Positions 1-9,118 of a stretch of DNA of 64,000 bases are shown one piece after another. Source of the DNA: an uncultured Prevotellaceae bacterium (lineage in GTDB: Bacteria; Bacteroidota; Bacteroidia; Bacteroidales; Bacteroidaceae); the NCBI GenBank assembly GCA_900320845.1, contig ONTS01000007.1, forward strand, positions 1-64,000, given 5' to 3'. The first letter of the stretch is position 1; each line of letters starts with the position of its first letter. The translations under genes were made by a program, and so were the position numbers. The notes beneath the pieces are model-generated. The model did no database searches and was not told the origin of the DNA. It worked only from the letters and a program-made list of their open reading frames with translations.

Positions 1-59
1 ACGCATTTATAGAATCGCAGCCTGATAATGAGATATTACAATGGAAGGTGAAGTGGTAA
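1..59 (+). CDS. C-terminal end of a gene entering from the left (partial)
   Basis: Only the last 18 codons are in the window: the frame starting at base 3 reads to a TAA at 57-59. The end alternates hydrophobic and polar residues and finishes ILQWKVKW, as in the last beta-strand of many outer-membrane barrels, though this is too short to assign a family. A strong hairpin terminator begins five bases after the stop, which supports a real gene end. The frame could also be chance. Confidence 0.4.
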   Translation, partial: AFIESQPDNEILQWKVKW

Positions 60-63
60 GACG

Positions 64-103
64 AAAAGAGGTCGTGTCGGTTACTTTTGACACGACCTCT
101 TTT
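64..103 (+). terminator. Strong intrinsic terminator
   Basis: A perfect 15-bp inverted repeat (64-78 with 89-103) has a 10-nt loop. It begins with AAAA and ends with TTTT, so it could end transcription in either direction. It probably serves the gene ending at 59. The stretch between it and trxA (104-366) holds no convincing gene. Confidence 0.8.
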
Positions 104-272
104 AACCATTCCCCATCCACTACCAAGAAGTTCCCTACTGGCAATACCATCTTACCGCTATTGGCAAGTGACATCACTACCAATGGTCGTTAATCTTTGT
201 AACATTGCATGACAGGCAGGCTTTGCTACAGTGCATCTTGTGCACCTGTTGCCCACCCGCCAGCACACAACG

Positions 273-323
273 ACGCCCGCCGACGTACCCTCCATCATGG
301 TGAGGAGTGTTGCCAGCGGGCGT
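273..323 (-). terminator. Hairpin downstream of trxA
   Basis: ACGCCCGC at 273-280 pairs with GCGGGCGT at 316-323. A smaller CCTC/GAGG hairpin lies inside the loop. It sits just beyond the trxA stop and may terminate the dnaE-trxA unit. No clear U-tract is visible, so the role is inferred from position. Confidence 0.35.
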
Positions 324-366
324 TATGTCTGTCGGGCAGTAGTTCTATACCCTACTCTTTGCATTC

Positions 367-681
367 TTACAGCAGTGCCTTGAACTTTTCGTCGAGCATT
401 GCCTTCGGTGCTGCTCCTACGAACTTGTCCACCAACTGTCCGCCTTTGAAGAACAGAACAGTGGGAATGTTGCGGATACCGTACTTAATAGCGATGTCAT
501 CGTTCTCTTCCACATCGCACTTACCTACTACTATGCGGCCGTCGTAGTCTTCTGCCAATTCGCTGATGACGGGACCGAGCATGCGGCAGGGACCGCACCA
601 TGTTGCCCACATGTCAACTACAAAGGGGAGGTCGCCGTTGAGGTACTGTTCGAAATTCTCGTTTGTAATTTTTACTTCCAT
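367..681 (-). CDS. trxA: Thioredoxin
   Basis: Small cytoplasmic thiol-disulfide oxidoreductase that reduces protein disulfides and takes electrons from thioredoxin reductase. The 104-residue protein has the redox motif WCGPC near residue 28 and the cis-proline segment NIPT near residue 72, and its length is normal for a single-domain thioredoxin with no signal peptide. It lies 76 nt downstream of dnaE on the same strand, a pairing common in Bacteroidales. A TAgtTTTG box at 741-734 might give it its own promoter, but no good -33 element is spaced correctly, so co-transcription with dnaE is equally likely. Confidence 0.96.
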   Translation of the reverse strand: MEVKITNENFEQYLNGDLPFVVDMWATWCGPCRMLGPVISELAEDYDGRIVVGKCDVEENDDIAIKYGIRNIPTVLFFKGGQLVDKFVGAAPKAMLDEKFKALL

Positions 682-757
682 AATGATTAATTATTAATAG
701 TGATCGTTGATTTACTTACATCAAATAGCGTGCCAAAACTATTTTCTTCTTTGACAA

Positions 758-3700
758 TCACTCGACTTCCCATTGTAGTTGAGGATGTTCCATGAGGAAA
801 TCTACAAGTGCTCCCGACAGTTTAACGTTGCCTGCTCGGCCGTGCATAGTCACTTTATTGTATTCGTTAGCAGAGATTACCTGTATGTATAACTCTATGT
901 CGCCAGGGTTGTCGGCAATGAGCGTGATCAAATCTTCCAACACCTCCGGACCGCGCTGCACAGCCTTCAGCTCTTGGGCTTCGTCGGCATCGCCATCATC
1001 GTTGCCCATATCGGCATCATCGTTGTCGTCGGCAAGGTAATTGTCTTTTTCTTCCACCTCTTCAAATTCGGTTTCGCTAAACTTTATGAGAAGCTTGCTG
1101 AACGACTGTGCTTCATTGAGCTCTTCTAAGCTCTGCACACTCTTGATCACCAGTTCCAGTTTGTCGGATTTGTAGAACCTTGCGCGCACCTGTGCTGTTA
1201 TCAATATGCGATCCTCGTTGGCAAACTTTGGCTTCCATTTCTTCCACTCTTCACCGAAGATCATTATCTGTCCCGAGCCGTTGAAGTCTTCGATGTTGAC
1301 GATTCCGAAAGTTTCCTGTTTCTTGGTATAGCGCTCCACCACCTCACTCACCATGCCGCCGAAGATTATCTTACCGCGTTTCTTCATCTCGTTTAAGTCG
1401 GTGTCTTGGTTGATTGCGCTGCAATAGGTGTTGCAACGTATGCGGAGCAGCAGGCTGTACGGGTCGAGTGGGTGCTGCGAAAGGTACATGCCGATGCACT
1501 CTTTCTCCTTGCGTAGCATCTCCAGATGACTTATCTCCATAGGTTCGGGTATCTTCGGTGTGGGTATGTCGCTCTCACCGCTCTCGCCGAAGAGGGACAT
1601 CTGCACTTGTTGTTTCTCTTTCTGGTAGAGTGTGCCATGCTTTATGAGGGTGTCGAGGAACACCTCGCCGCGTATGTTGGAACCGAAGTAGCATGCCCTG
1701 TCGATGCCAAAGTTGTCGAAGGCGCCGGCCATGACCAGACTCTCCATTGCCTTGCGATTGACGTTGGTGAAGTTAATGCGGCGCACGAAGTCGAAGAGGT
1801 CGCGGTAGGGGCCATTCTCTTCGCGCTCGGAGATGATGGCACGTGCGGCACCCTCACCCATGCCTTTGATGGCTGCCAGACCGAAACGGATGTCGCCTGC
1901 TTTGTTGACATCGAAGCGCAGGAAACTCTCATTGACATCGGGGCCGAGCGTCTTGATACCCATGGCACGGCATTCGTCCATCAGTTTGGTGATTTCTTCT
2001 ATCTTATCCTTACGTCGCGACATTACGGCAGCCATGTATTGAGCAGGATAATGTGCCTTGAGATAGGCTGTCTGGTAAGCCACCAGCGAGTAGCACGCAG
2101 CGTGACTCTTGTTGAAAGCATAGCTGGCAAAGCTCTCCCAGTCTTTCCATATCTTTTCAAGCACGGCTATGTCGTAGCCATTCTTCTTGCCTCCTTCCAT
2201 GAATTTGGGTCTCAGGTTGTTCAGGATGGCATCGATTTTCTTACCCATTCCTTTACGCAGCTGGTCGCTCTCGCCTCGCGTAAAACCTCCTATCTCACGC
2301 GACAGCAACATCACCTGCTCCTGATAGACGGTGATGCCGTATGTCTCCTTCAGGTATTTCTCCATGCATGGCAAGTCGTAAGTGATGCTCTGCCGCCCAT
2401 GCTTACGATCGATGAAGTCGGGGATATATTTCATGGGGCCCGGACGATAGAGGGCGTTCATTGCGATGAGATCTTCGAAGACGGTGGGCTGAAGCATGCG
2501 CAGGTAGCGTTGCATGCCGGCAGACTCAAACTGGAACGTTCCCACGGTGGAACCTGCCTGATAGAGCTTGTAGGTGGCCTCGTCATCCAGTGGAATGGAG
2601 TCTATATCTACGATATCGCCGGTACTGTGGCGTATGTTTTCAACGGCTTCCTTTATCTCGGAGAGGGTTTTCAGTCCGAGGAAGTCCATCTTGATGAGTC
2701 CGGTGTCTTCTATGACATGTCCGTCATACTGCGTGCAGAGCACCTTTTCGCCTTTATTGTCGGGGTCGGCAGCGGTAGACACGGGCACCCAGTCGCTGAT
2801 GGTGTCGCGGCAGATGATAGTGCCGCAGGCGTGAATACCGGTGTTGCGCACGGTGCCCTCCAGACGCTTGGCTATGCGAATGGTGTTGCTTGTCTTCTTG
2901 TCATCAGACATCTCCGCCTTCTGCAGCTCGGGAATCTCTTTGATGGCATTGACCAGATTCATCTTGGATCCAGAAGAGAGACGATCGGGAATGGCTTTGC
3001 ACAGATTGTTAGCAACGGGCAGTGGCAGACCTTCCACACGCGCAACGTCCTTGATGGAGTTCTTGGCTGCCATCTTGTTGTAGGTGATGATGTGTGCCAC
3101 CTTGTCGTGCCCGTATTTGTCTTCCACCCACTTGAGCACGTCACCGCGTCCGTCGTCGTCGAAGTCGGTATCAATATCGGGCAGCGATATACGGTCGGGA
3201 TTGAGGAAACGCTCGAACAGCAAATCGTACTTCAACGGGTCAAGCTGTGTGATACCAAGGCAGTAAGCCACGACAGACCCAGCAGCAGAGCCACGACCGG
3301 GACCCACCATCACACCCAGCTCATCGCGAGCGGAGTTGATGAAGTCTTGCACAATGAGGAAGTAGCCGGGGAAACCCATAGTCTTCATCACATGCAGCTC
3401 GAAGCGTATGCGGTCTTCCACCTCCTTGCTCAGCGGTGTCCCATAGCGGCGCGCGGCACCATCGTAGGTAAGTTTGGCAAGATAGTCTGCCTCAAACTTG
3501 ATGCGGTATATCTTATCGTAGCCTCCCAGATGTGCTATGCGTGCCTTGCCGTCGGCTTCGCTCATCGGATTGAGCCCGTTCTCGTCGGTAGTAAACTCAC
3601 GGTAGAGGTCTTCTTCACTGTATTGGGCACGCACATCGTCCTCACTGCCAAACGACTCCGGAATGGGGAAGAAGGGCATGATGGGATCGTGATTAAGCGA

Positions 3701-4588
3701 GTACGTCTCCACCTTGTCGAGAATCTCGATGGTGTTGTCCAATACCTCTGGCAAATCCTCAAAGATGCGATTCATCTCTTCTCTCGACTTCATCCACTCT
3801 TGCTTACTGTAGCGCATGCGGTTGGGCTCGTCCACATTCTGTGCCGTTGCGATACACAACAGGTGGTCGTGGGCCTCGGCATCCTCGCGGTCAACAAAGT
3901 GGGAATCGTTGGTGCACACCACCTTGATGCCATACTCCTTTGCCAGCTCAAGCAACACCTTGTTGGCTTTCTGCTGCAGCGGATAGATGTCGCGGTTGGC
4001 AACGATGCTGGGGTCGGTAACCTGGTGGCGCTGTATCTCCAGATAGTAGTCGTCGCCAAAGGTGCGATGGTACCATTCTATAGCCTCGCGCGCACCAGCG
4101 ATATCGTCTGCCAGAATCTTTGAAGGCACCTCGCCGGCAATACAAGCCGAGCAGATTATGAGTCCTTCTTTATACTTTTCAAGGTCGATGCGGTCGGTAC
4201 GCGGATGGTAGTAGAAACCATCAGTCCACGCACGGCTCACCAATCGGATGAGGTTGTGGTAGCCCTGCTCGTTCTTGGCAAGCACAATGAGGTGGTAGCG
4301 CTTGTCGTCGCCCTGCTCCTTGTCTTTATCTTCCTTATGCCGCGAGGCTACATACATCTCACAACCGAAGATGGGCTTAAACGCAGGGAGGTTCTCCTTG
4401 CTACGCTGCTTGTTCACCTTGTTGACGGTATCGAAAAACTCTTTGATGCCATACATCACGCCATGGTCGGTGATAGCCATGCCGCGCATGCCGTCGTCGA
4501 TGGCTTTCTGCACCAAACGGGAGATGCTCGCCTGACCATCGAGGAGGCTGTAGTGAGTGTGGACGTGGAGATGTATGAAGTCGTGCAT
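758..4588 (-). CDS. dnaE: DNA polymerase III subunit alpha
   Basis: Catalytic subunit of the replicative polymerase. About 1276 residues, normal for DnaE. The protein opens with a PHP domain (HLHVHTHYSLLDG). The palm carries the catalytic acidic motif PDIDTDF, followed by the fingers and a helix-hairpin-helix segment (AAIKGMGEGAA). A QMSLFG stretch fits the beta-clamp-binding consensus, and an OB fold follows. The open frame extends 17 codons further upstream to 4639, but the family begins at MHDFIHLHVH, so the ATG at 4588 is chosen. A good promoter lies about 100 nt upstream. An acidic Asp-rich stretch near the C terminus is a lineage-specific linker. Confidence 0.97.
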   Translation of the reverse strand: MHDFIHLHVHTHYSLLDGQASISRLVQKAIDDGMRGMAITDHGVMYGIKEFFDTVNKVNKQRSKENLPAFKPIFGCEMYVASRHKEDKDKEQGDDKRYHLIVLAKNEQGYHNLIRLVSRAWTDGFYYHPRTDRIDLEKYKEGLIICSACIAGEVPSKILADDIAGAREAIEWYHRTFGDDYYLEIQRHQVTDPSIVANRDIYPLQQKANKVLLELAKEYGIKVVCTNDSHFVDREDAEAHDHLLCIATAQNVDEPNRMRYSKQEWMKSREEMNRIFEDLPEVLDNTIEILDKVETYSLNHDPIMPFFPIPESFGSEDDVRAQYSEEDLYREFTTDENGLNPMSEADGKARIAHLGGYDKIYRIKFEADYLAKLTYDGAARRYGTPLSKEVEDRIRFELHVMKTMGFPGYFLIVQDFINSARDELGVMVGPGRGSAAGSVVAYCLGITQLDPLKYDLLFERFLNPDRISLPDIDTDFDDDGRGDVLKWVEDKYGHDKVAHIITYNKMAAKNSIKDVARVEGLPLPVANNLCKAIPDRLSSGSKMNLVNAIKEIPELQKAEMSDDKKTSNTIRIAKRLEGTVRNTGIHACGTIICRDTISDWVPVSTAADPDNKGEKVLCTQYDGHVIEDTGLIKMDFLGLKTLSEIKEAVENIRHSTGDIVDIDSIPLDDEATYKLYQAGSTVGTFQFESAGMQRYLRMLQPTVFEDLIAMNALYRPGPMKYIPDFIDRKHGRQSITYDLPCMEKYLKETYGITVYQEQVMLLSREIGGFTRGESDQLRKGMGKKIDAILNNLRPKFMEGGKKNGYDIAVLEKIWKDWESFASYAFNKSHAACYSLVAYQTAYLKAHYPAQYMAAVMSRRKDKIEEITKLMDECRAMGIKTLGPDVNESFLRFDVNKAGDIRFGLAAIKGMGEGAARAIISEREENGPYRDLFDFVRRINFTNVNRKAMESLVMAGAFDNFGIDRACYFGSNIRGEVFLDTLIKHGTLYQKEKQQVQMSLFGESGESDIPTPKIPEPMEISHLEMLRKEKECIGMYLSQHPLDPYSLLLRIRCNTYCSAINQDTDLNEMKKRGKIIFGGMVSEVVERYTKKQETFGIVNIEDFNGSGQIMIFGEEWKKWKPKFANEDRILITAQVRARFYKSDKLELVIKSVQSLEELNEAQSFSKLLIKFSETEFEEVEEKDNYLADDNDDADMGNDDGDADEAQELKAVQRGPEVLEDLITLIADNPGDIELYIQVISANEYNKVTMHGRAGNVKLSGALVDFLMEHPQLQWEVE

Positions 4589-4689
4589 AACGTACTGAGT
4601 ATTAAGAGATGAAGAAGATAATAAAGACAGCGCCGCCACACAGGGAAAGACCTATAAAAAGAGAAAAAAGGAGGGCGACGTGTGAGCAA

Positions 4690-4721
4690 CAAAGTTACTG
4701 ACATTTTTGTGTTGCACCAAA
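4690..4721 (-). promoter_or_regulatory. Promoter of dnaE
   Basis: On the minus strand TTTG (4721-4718) is followed after 20 nt by TAacTTTG (4697-4690), a close match to the Bacteroidetes sigma-ABfr consensus. The predicted start near 4684 gives a leader of roughly 95 nt to the ATG at 4588, and lies downstream of no alternative dnaE start. Confidence 0.65.
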
Positions 4722-4828
4722 TGAAGTACGACCAGATTTATGTTCTTTTTTCCAAACCTGCATTCACACTGCAACCAACATTCGTTCAACGAGTAGTAAT
4801 TCCTCTCTTTCACAAAAACACATCCTAA

Positions 4829-4861
4829 TTTTGCCCTAAACTAAAACTTTACATACCTTTG
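4829..4861 (+). promoter_or_regulatory. Promoter of psd-pssA
   Basis: TTTTG (4829-4833), 20-nt spacer, TAccTTTG (4854-4861). It gives a leader of about 25 nt to psd and is divergent from the dnaE promoter. Confidence 0.7.
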
Positions 4862-4892
4862 TTGATTGAAATAAATCAACCATATCACACCT

Positions 4893-5609
4893 ATGGGAAG
4901 AAAGATTCGTCAACTGAAAGACATCCGCATACATAGCGAAGGTACCAATACTCTTTTCTACGGCATCTTCATCATCATAGCAATAGCCGTTATTCTTTGG
5001 CGTCTGCTGGACACCAAGTGGCCCTTCTGGCTTTTTGTTATCGTTGCCAGCGCACTCTATCTGGCTGTACTCAACTTCTTCCGTTGCCCTCGACGCCGTT
5101 TCCCAGGAGATGAAGCCGAAGGCATCGTAGTAGCACCGGCAGACGGAAAAATCGTCGTACTCGAAGAGGTGGAAGAGAAAGTGTACTTCCACGACAAACG
5201 ACTGATGATAAGCATCTTCATGAGTCCGCTCAACGTGCACGCCAACTGGTTTCCCGTTGAGGGAAGAGTGAAGAAGGTGAGCCACCACAAAGGCAACTAC
5301 CACAAGGCATGGCTGCCCAAAGCCAGCGAGGAAAACGAACATGCCGATGTGCTCATTGATACGCCCGACGGACACACCGTGCTATGCAGACAAATAGCTG
5401 GAGCCATGGCGCGACGCATCGTCACCTACGCCAAAGAGGGCGAAGACTGCTACATCGACGACCACATGGGATTCATCAAGTTCGGCTCACGCGTCGACGT
5501 CTATCTGCCGGCCGGCTCCGTGCCATGCGTACGCATGGGACAATTCACCACTGGCGACATGACGGTCATTGCCAAGATGCCCGAAGGAGAAACAGTATTT
5601 CAGGCATAA
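4893..5609 (+). CDS. psd: Phosphatidylserine decarboxylase proenzyme
   Basis: Makes phosphatidylethanolamine from phosphatidylserine at the inner membrane. It is a short (238-residue) proenzyme of the PSD-B type. Two hydrophobic segments lie at about residues 22-57. The core contains VAPADGKIV and SPLNVHANW. The C-terminal FGSR holds the Gly-Ser pair where self-cleavage creates the pyruvoyl group. It is followed after 40 nt by the synthase that makes its substrate, so the two form a phospholipid operon. Confidence 0.95.
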   Translation: MGRKIRQLKDIRIHSEGTNTLFYGIFIIIAIAVILWRLLDTKWPFWLFVIVASALYLAVLNFFRCPRRRFPGDEAEGIVVAPADGKIVVLEEVEEKVYFHDKRLMISIFMSPLNVHANWFPVEGRVKKVSHHKGNYHKAWLPKASEENEHADVLIDTPDGHTVLCRQIAGAMARRIVTYAKEGEDCYIDDHMGFIKFGSRVDVYLPAGSVPCVRMGQFTTGDMTVIAKMPEGETVFQA

Positions 5610-5649
5610 GCACAGTACTGCGCCACATCTTTCCTCACGACTTTCAACG

Positions 5650-6354
5650 ATGAAACGCCAAATACCTAACATCATCACCTGCTGCAACCTCATCTGCGGC
5701 TGCATAGCCATCCATGCAGCACTCGCCGGCGACATGACACACTCTTTCTTATTTATCATTATGGGAGCCGTGTTCGACTTTTTCGACGGCATGACAGCGC
5801 GACTATTGCATGTGTCTTCACCCATAGGGAAGGAACTCGACTCACTAGCCGACGTGGTTACCTTCGGTGTGGCCCCCACCATGATGGTGTTCCATATGAT
5901 GCACGTAGCCACAGTGCCCGCATGGATGGGGGGCTCCGTCCCCATCGCAACACGCCTGCTGCCCTACCTGGTATTCGTCATGGCAGGATTTTCCGCCTAT
6001 AGATTGGCAAAATTCAATCTCGACGAGCGGCAATCCACCTCTTTCATAGGGCTGCCGACACCTGCCAACGCTCTCTTCTGGGGCGCACTCATCGTAGGAG
6101 GCAGCGAGCACATCGTCAACCAGCCATATGCCTATCCACTGATACTCGTCCTTGTTACCCTCAGCTGCTGGCTGCTTGTTGCCGAACTGCCGCTCTTCGC
6201 ACTTAAGTTCAAGCAATGGGGATGGCGTGGCAACGAACTGCGCTACTCCTTCATCCTCGTCAGTGCCGCACTCATCATCCTGCTGGGCATCGTAGCACTG
6301 GCACTCATCGTGGTGCTTTACATCATCATCTCACTCTTCACACAACGCCGCTGA
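5650..6354 (+). CDS. pssA: CDP-diacylglycerol--serine O-phosphatidyltransferase
   Basis: Integral membrane enzyme joining serine to CDP-diacylglycerol. The CDP-alcohol phosphatidyltransferase signature is complete: DGMTAR, eight residues, then GKELDSLAD, near residues 44-65. Several hydrophobic helices follow; the product is about 234 residues. The frame opens upstream at 5569 inside psd, but the family starts at MKRQIPNIITCCNL, so the ATG at 5650 is used. It is co-transcribed with psd, whose substrate it makes. Confidence 0.95.
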   Translation: MKRQIPNIITCCNLICGCIAIHAALAGDMTHSFLFIIMGAVFDFFDGMTARLLHVSSPIGKELDSLADVVTFGVAPTMMVFHMMHVATVPAWMGGSVPIATRLLPYLVFVMAGFSAYRLAKFNLDERQSTSFIGLPTPANALFWGALIVGGSEHIVNQPYAYPLILVLVTLSCWLLVAELPLFALKFKQWGWRGNELRYSFILVSAALIILLGIVALALIVVLYIIISLFTQRR

Positions 6355-6394
6355 CAAGCATGGTGGCAGTCCACATACCAAAGAAAATACCGAC

Positions 6395-6637
6395 ATGATC
6401 ATCTTTAAGCTCCTTGCAGGCCTCTTCTTCTTCGCCGTCCTGTTGGCGTTCATCTTCTTTGTAGGCATGTGGCTGTGGATACGACGCACCAAGCGCCAAC
6501 TTGACAGCCTCGGCAGAAGACAACACACACAGCGACAACAACAGGACACTTACTCTGTTGAACGAGAGGAAAGACAACGACAGGCTGAAGAAGTGGCTAA
6601 CGAAGGTGAATATATTGATTTCGAGGAGGTGCAATAG
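6395..6637 (+). CDS. Small membrane protein, DUF4834 type
   Basis: An 80-residue protein with one strong hydrophobic helix at about residues 5-29, followed by a basic turn (WIRRTKRQ), a Gln/Arg/Glu-rich tail and a conserved-looking end EYIDFEEV. Small proteins of this shape follow pssA in many Bacteroidetes and are grouped as DUF4834; their function is unknown. It lies 40 nt after pssA and is the last gene of the operon. Membrane anchoring with a cytoplasmic tail is the only property that can be inferred. Confidence 0.75.
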   Translation: MIIFKLLAGLFFFAVLLAFIFFVGMWLWIRRTKRQLDSLGRRQHTQRQQQDTYSVEREERQRQAEEVANEGEYIDFEEVQ

Positions 6638-6684
6638 AGAAACCGCTACCACTGTTTCTTACACAACTCTTTCTTATATACATA

Positions 6685-6730
6685 ATGCAAAATCGGTAAT
6701 GTTGGGTGACCAGCATTACCGATTTTGCAT
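6685..6730. repeat. Inverted intergenic repeat, probable bidirectional terminator
   Basis: A perfect 16-bp inverted repeat (6685-6700 with 6715-6730) with a 14-nt loop lies between convergent genes. The arms contain CAAAATCGGTAATGTTGG, closely related to the tandem repeat at 16858-16919 and the degenerate pair at 60285-60323. It could end transcription in both directions; the sequence similarity suggests a dispersed repeat family. Confidence 0.7.
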
Positions 6731-6799
6731 TACTGATGATATATGATATATAGTATGCTATAAGGACCATCGCATGAGTCCGGTTACAGTCTACTCTGC

Positions 6800-7510
6800 C
6801 TACGGATGTACGAGTGTGCCGATGTTTTCGCCATCCATGACGCGGCGCAGGTTGCCGAGTTGGTCCATGTTGAAGACATAGATGGGCAGGCCGTTTTCCT
6901 TACACATCACTACCGCTGTGAGGTCCATGACCTTAAGTCCGCGCTCGAGCACTTCGTCGTAGCTTATCTCGTCGAACTTCACCGCCGTGGGGTCTTTCTC
7001 CGGGTCGGCAGTGTAGATGCCGTCGACGCGTGTGCCTTTCAGCATCACGTCGGCTTCGATCTCTATGCCACGCAGGGAAGAGCCTGTATCGGTGGTGAAA
7101 TAGGGTGAGCCCGTGCCACCGGAGAAGATGCACACCTTGCCAGACTCAAGATATTCGAGGGTGCGGTCTTTGCTGTAGAACTCGCCTATGGGTTCCATGC
7201 GTATAGCGGTGAGCACCTGACAGGGCACACCTTCAGCCTTGAGGGCGGAGCATAGTGCGAGGGAGTTGATGACGGTGGCGAGCATTCCCATCTGGTCACC
7301 CTTGACACGGTCGAAGCCTTTGGCTGCTCCGCTCATGCCGCGGAAGATGTTGCCACCGCCGATGACGATGCCTATCTGCACACCCATGGTGTGAATGTCT
7401 TTTATCTGTCGGGCATAGTCTGCCAGTCGTTCGCTGTCGATGCCGTAGCCCTGTGCGCCCATGAGGCTCTCGCCGCTGAGCTTGAGAAGTATTCGGTTGA
7501 AACGTTTCAT
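6800..7510 (-). CDS. pyrH: UMP kinase
   Basis: Phosphorylates UMP to UDP with ATP; essential for pyrimidine nucleotide supply. The 236-residue protein has the amino-acid-kinase features LKLSGESLMG at the N terminus, GGGNIFRG near residue 52, and the Asp-rich GIYTADPEKDP loop, as in bacterial PyrH rather than eukaryotic CMP/UMP kinases. It follows birA on the same strand after 43 nt and is probably transcribed with it. Confidence 0.96.
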   Translation of the reverse strand: MKRFNRILLKLSGESLMGAQGYGIDSERLADYARQIKDIHTMGVQIGIVIGGGNIFRGMSGAAKGFDRVKGDQMGMLATVINSLALCSALKAEGVPCQVLTAIRMEPIGEFYSKDRTLEYLESGKVCIFSGGTGSPYFTTDTGSSLRGIEIEADVMLKGTRVDGIYTADPEKDPTAVKFDEISYDEVLERGLKVMDLTAVVMCKENGLPIYVFNMDQLGNLRRVMDGENIGTLVHP

Positions 7511-7553
7511 AAGTATTTGGTATTTAGTTTATACTATATTATATAGGTGTGTC

Positions 7554-8309
7554 TTATAAGATGCACTGCACCTCCTTCACGGCATACTGTCGCAGCGCTC
7601 CTTGTTCGTCGCGCAGAATGAGATGACCGTCGTCTGCCACGCCCTGCATGGTGGCACGGAAGGTGCCTTGGCTGTCGCGGTAGGCATGAGTGCCTGTTCG
7701 TCGGTAGAGTGCAGCGTGATAGTCGGTGCGTATGTCGGCGTACTCTCCCCCACTGACGGCGTCCATGCGTTGGCGGAATGCTGCCACGATGCGTTGGAGC
7801 CAGTCGGCAATATCGGTGTCGTGGCCCAATATGTGGCGCAGGGCGACGGGGTTGGGCACATCGGCAGAGAAGTGTTGCTGGTTGATGTTGAGCCCTATGC
7901 CGAAGATGCACGCCTCAATGTTACCGCCCTTCAGCGTCGTCTCTATGAGTGTGCCACTGAGTTTGCTGTCGTGCCAATAGACATCGTTGGGCCACTTCAG
8001 AGCCAATCCCTCACCCAGAGGTGTGAGGGCATCGTAGAGTGCGAGTGCCCCTGCCATGGAGAGGATGTACTGCTGCGTCGCCTTCACACCCTGCGGACGG
8101 ACGAGGAGGGAACAGAGGAGGTTTTTCCCCTTCTCGCTCTCCCACTTGTTGCAGCCCTGTCCGCGTCCAGCAGTCTGGAAGTCGGCATACGCCACTGCCA
8201 CTTTCGCCATGCGTAGAGGGTCGTCTTCTGTCGCAGCGCGGTAGGCGTCGAGCAGAAAACGATTGGTGGAGTCGGTCTCCGTGAGATGTATGGTGTGCAC
8301 GTCGGGCAT
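7554..8309 (-). CDS. birA: Biotin--[acetyl-CoA-carboxylase] ligase
   Basis: Activates biotin as biotinyl-AMP and attaches it to a carboxylase carrier lysine. At 251 residues it is the short form without the N-terminal DNA-binding domain, so it should be a ligase only. Visible motifs are ETDSTNRFLL, the biotin-binding loop written GRGQGCNKWES (usual form GRGRxGRxW), and LKWPNDVYW. It heads a two-gene unit with pyrH from the promoter at 8373-8343. Confidence 0.92.
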   Translation of the reverse strand: MPDVHTIHLTETDSTNRFLLDAYRAATEDDPLRMAKVAVAYADFQTAGRGQGCNKWESEKGKNLLCSLLVRPQGVKATQQYILSMAGALALYDALTPLGEGLALKWPNDVYWHDSKLSGTLIETTLKGGNIEACIFGIGLNINQQHFSADVPNPVALRHILGHDTDIADWLQRIVAAFRQRMDAVSGGEYADIRTDYHAALYRRTGTHAYRDSQGTFRATMQGVADDGHLILRDEQGALRQYAVKEVQCIL

Positions 8310-8342
8310 GATGGTTGCGCTGCTTTGGATGGGTTATCTTTG

Positions 8343-8373
8343 CAAAAATAGGTGTTTTTGTCCGTACTTCCAA
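8343..8373 (-). promoter_or_regulatory. Promoter of birA-pyrH
   Basis: Minus-strand TTG (8373-8371), 20-nt spacer, TAttTTTG (8350-8343); leader about 28 nt. On the + strand, TAtcTTTG at 8335-8342 and TAcaTTTG at 8384-8391 are candidate boxes for tadA, but their -33 elements are poorly spaced. Confidence 0.6.
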
Positions 8374-8447
8374 TAAATGCGCGTACATTTGTAGGACATA
8401 ACCGTGCTGCCCGTTTTATATGCTTGCAGCCGCAATCAACCCATACG

Positions 8448-8900
8448 ATGCTTACAGAAGAACAACGACAGACCGACGAGGCTATGATGCGCAAGGCATT
8501 GGTTGAAGCCGAGGCTGCCTATGCCGAGGGTGAGGTGCCTGTTGGCGCCATCATTGTAGCTAACGGACGCATCCTGGCACGGGCACATAACATGACGGAG
8601 CGCCTCAACGATGTCACAGCGCATGCCGAGATGCTGGCCCTGACAGCGGCAGCAAGCGCCCTTGGAGGCAAATATCTCACCGACTGCACGCTATATGTCA
8701 CCGTGGAACCATGCCCAATGTGTGCCGGTGCTATCGGCTGGGCACAGGTGAAGCGCATCGTATATGGTGCCCCCGACCCTAAGCGAGGCTATACACAGTG
8801 TACTCATGGCGTTTTGCATCCTAAGACACAGGTGACAGAGGGCGTGCTGCATGATGAGTGCGCCACACTGATGCAGCAGTTTTTCAAAGCCAAACGGTAA
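8448..8900 (+). CDS. tadA: tRNA adenosine(34) deaminase
   Basis: Zinc-dependent deaminase converting A34 of tRNA-Arg(ACG) to inosine. The 150-residue protein has the cytidine/deoxycytidylate deaminase motifs: HAE near residue 54 (zinc ligand and proton shuttle) and PCPMC near residue 84. It ends with the long helix typical of TadA. The frame opens at 8352, but family proteins start close to the first helix, so the ATG at 8448 is preferred. A guanine deaminase role is less likely given the close TadA resemblance. Confidence 0.88.
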   Translation: MLTEEQRQTDEAMMRKALVEAEAAYAEGEVPVGAIIVANGRILARAHNMTERLNDVTAHAEMLALTAAASALGGKYLTDCTLYVTVEPCPMCAGAIGWAQVKRIVYGAPDPKRGYTQCTHGVLHPKTQVTEGVLHDECATLMQQFFKAKR

Positions 8901-9064
8901 GGGTGAAGATAAAAAAAGTTCAACTTGCATTACCCTTGGAATACGTTACCTTTATTGAATTCTATAATTTTAAATCTTTTAATTACGCTGAACATATTCT
9001 GTTCTCTAAATATATCCTACATATCTTTGTCTCATCGAGGATTTTGAAGTAAATCAACAAAAAA

Positions 9065-9091
9065 CAGGAGTCGTCCTACTGGCGACTCCTG
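9065..9091 (-). terminator. Terminator of the C10 protease gene
   Basis: A perfect 9-bp stem (9065-9073 with 9083-9091) is followed on the minus strand by TTTTTTGTTG. This is a standard intrinsic terminator 27 nt beyond the protease stop. Confidence 0.85.
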
Positions 9092-9118
9092 TCTCTTATA
9101 TATTGTTGTACCTGATGA

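Noticed and set aside
209..547. 112-codon + strand frame over the end of trxA
   Set aside because: It overlaps trxA antisense and the hairpin region, with no domain or promoter.
1526..4123. Very long (865-codon) open frame antisense to dnaE
   Set aside because: It lies wholly inside dnaE on the opposite strand, its translation has no recognisable domain, and GC-biased codon use of dnaE explains the lack of stops.
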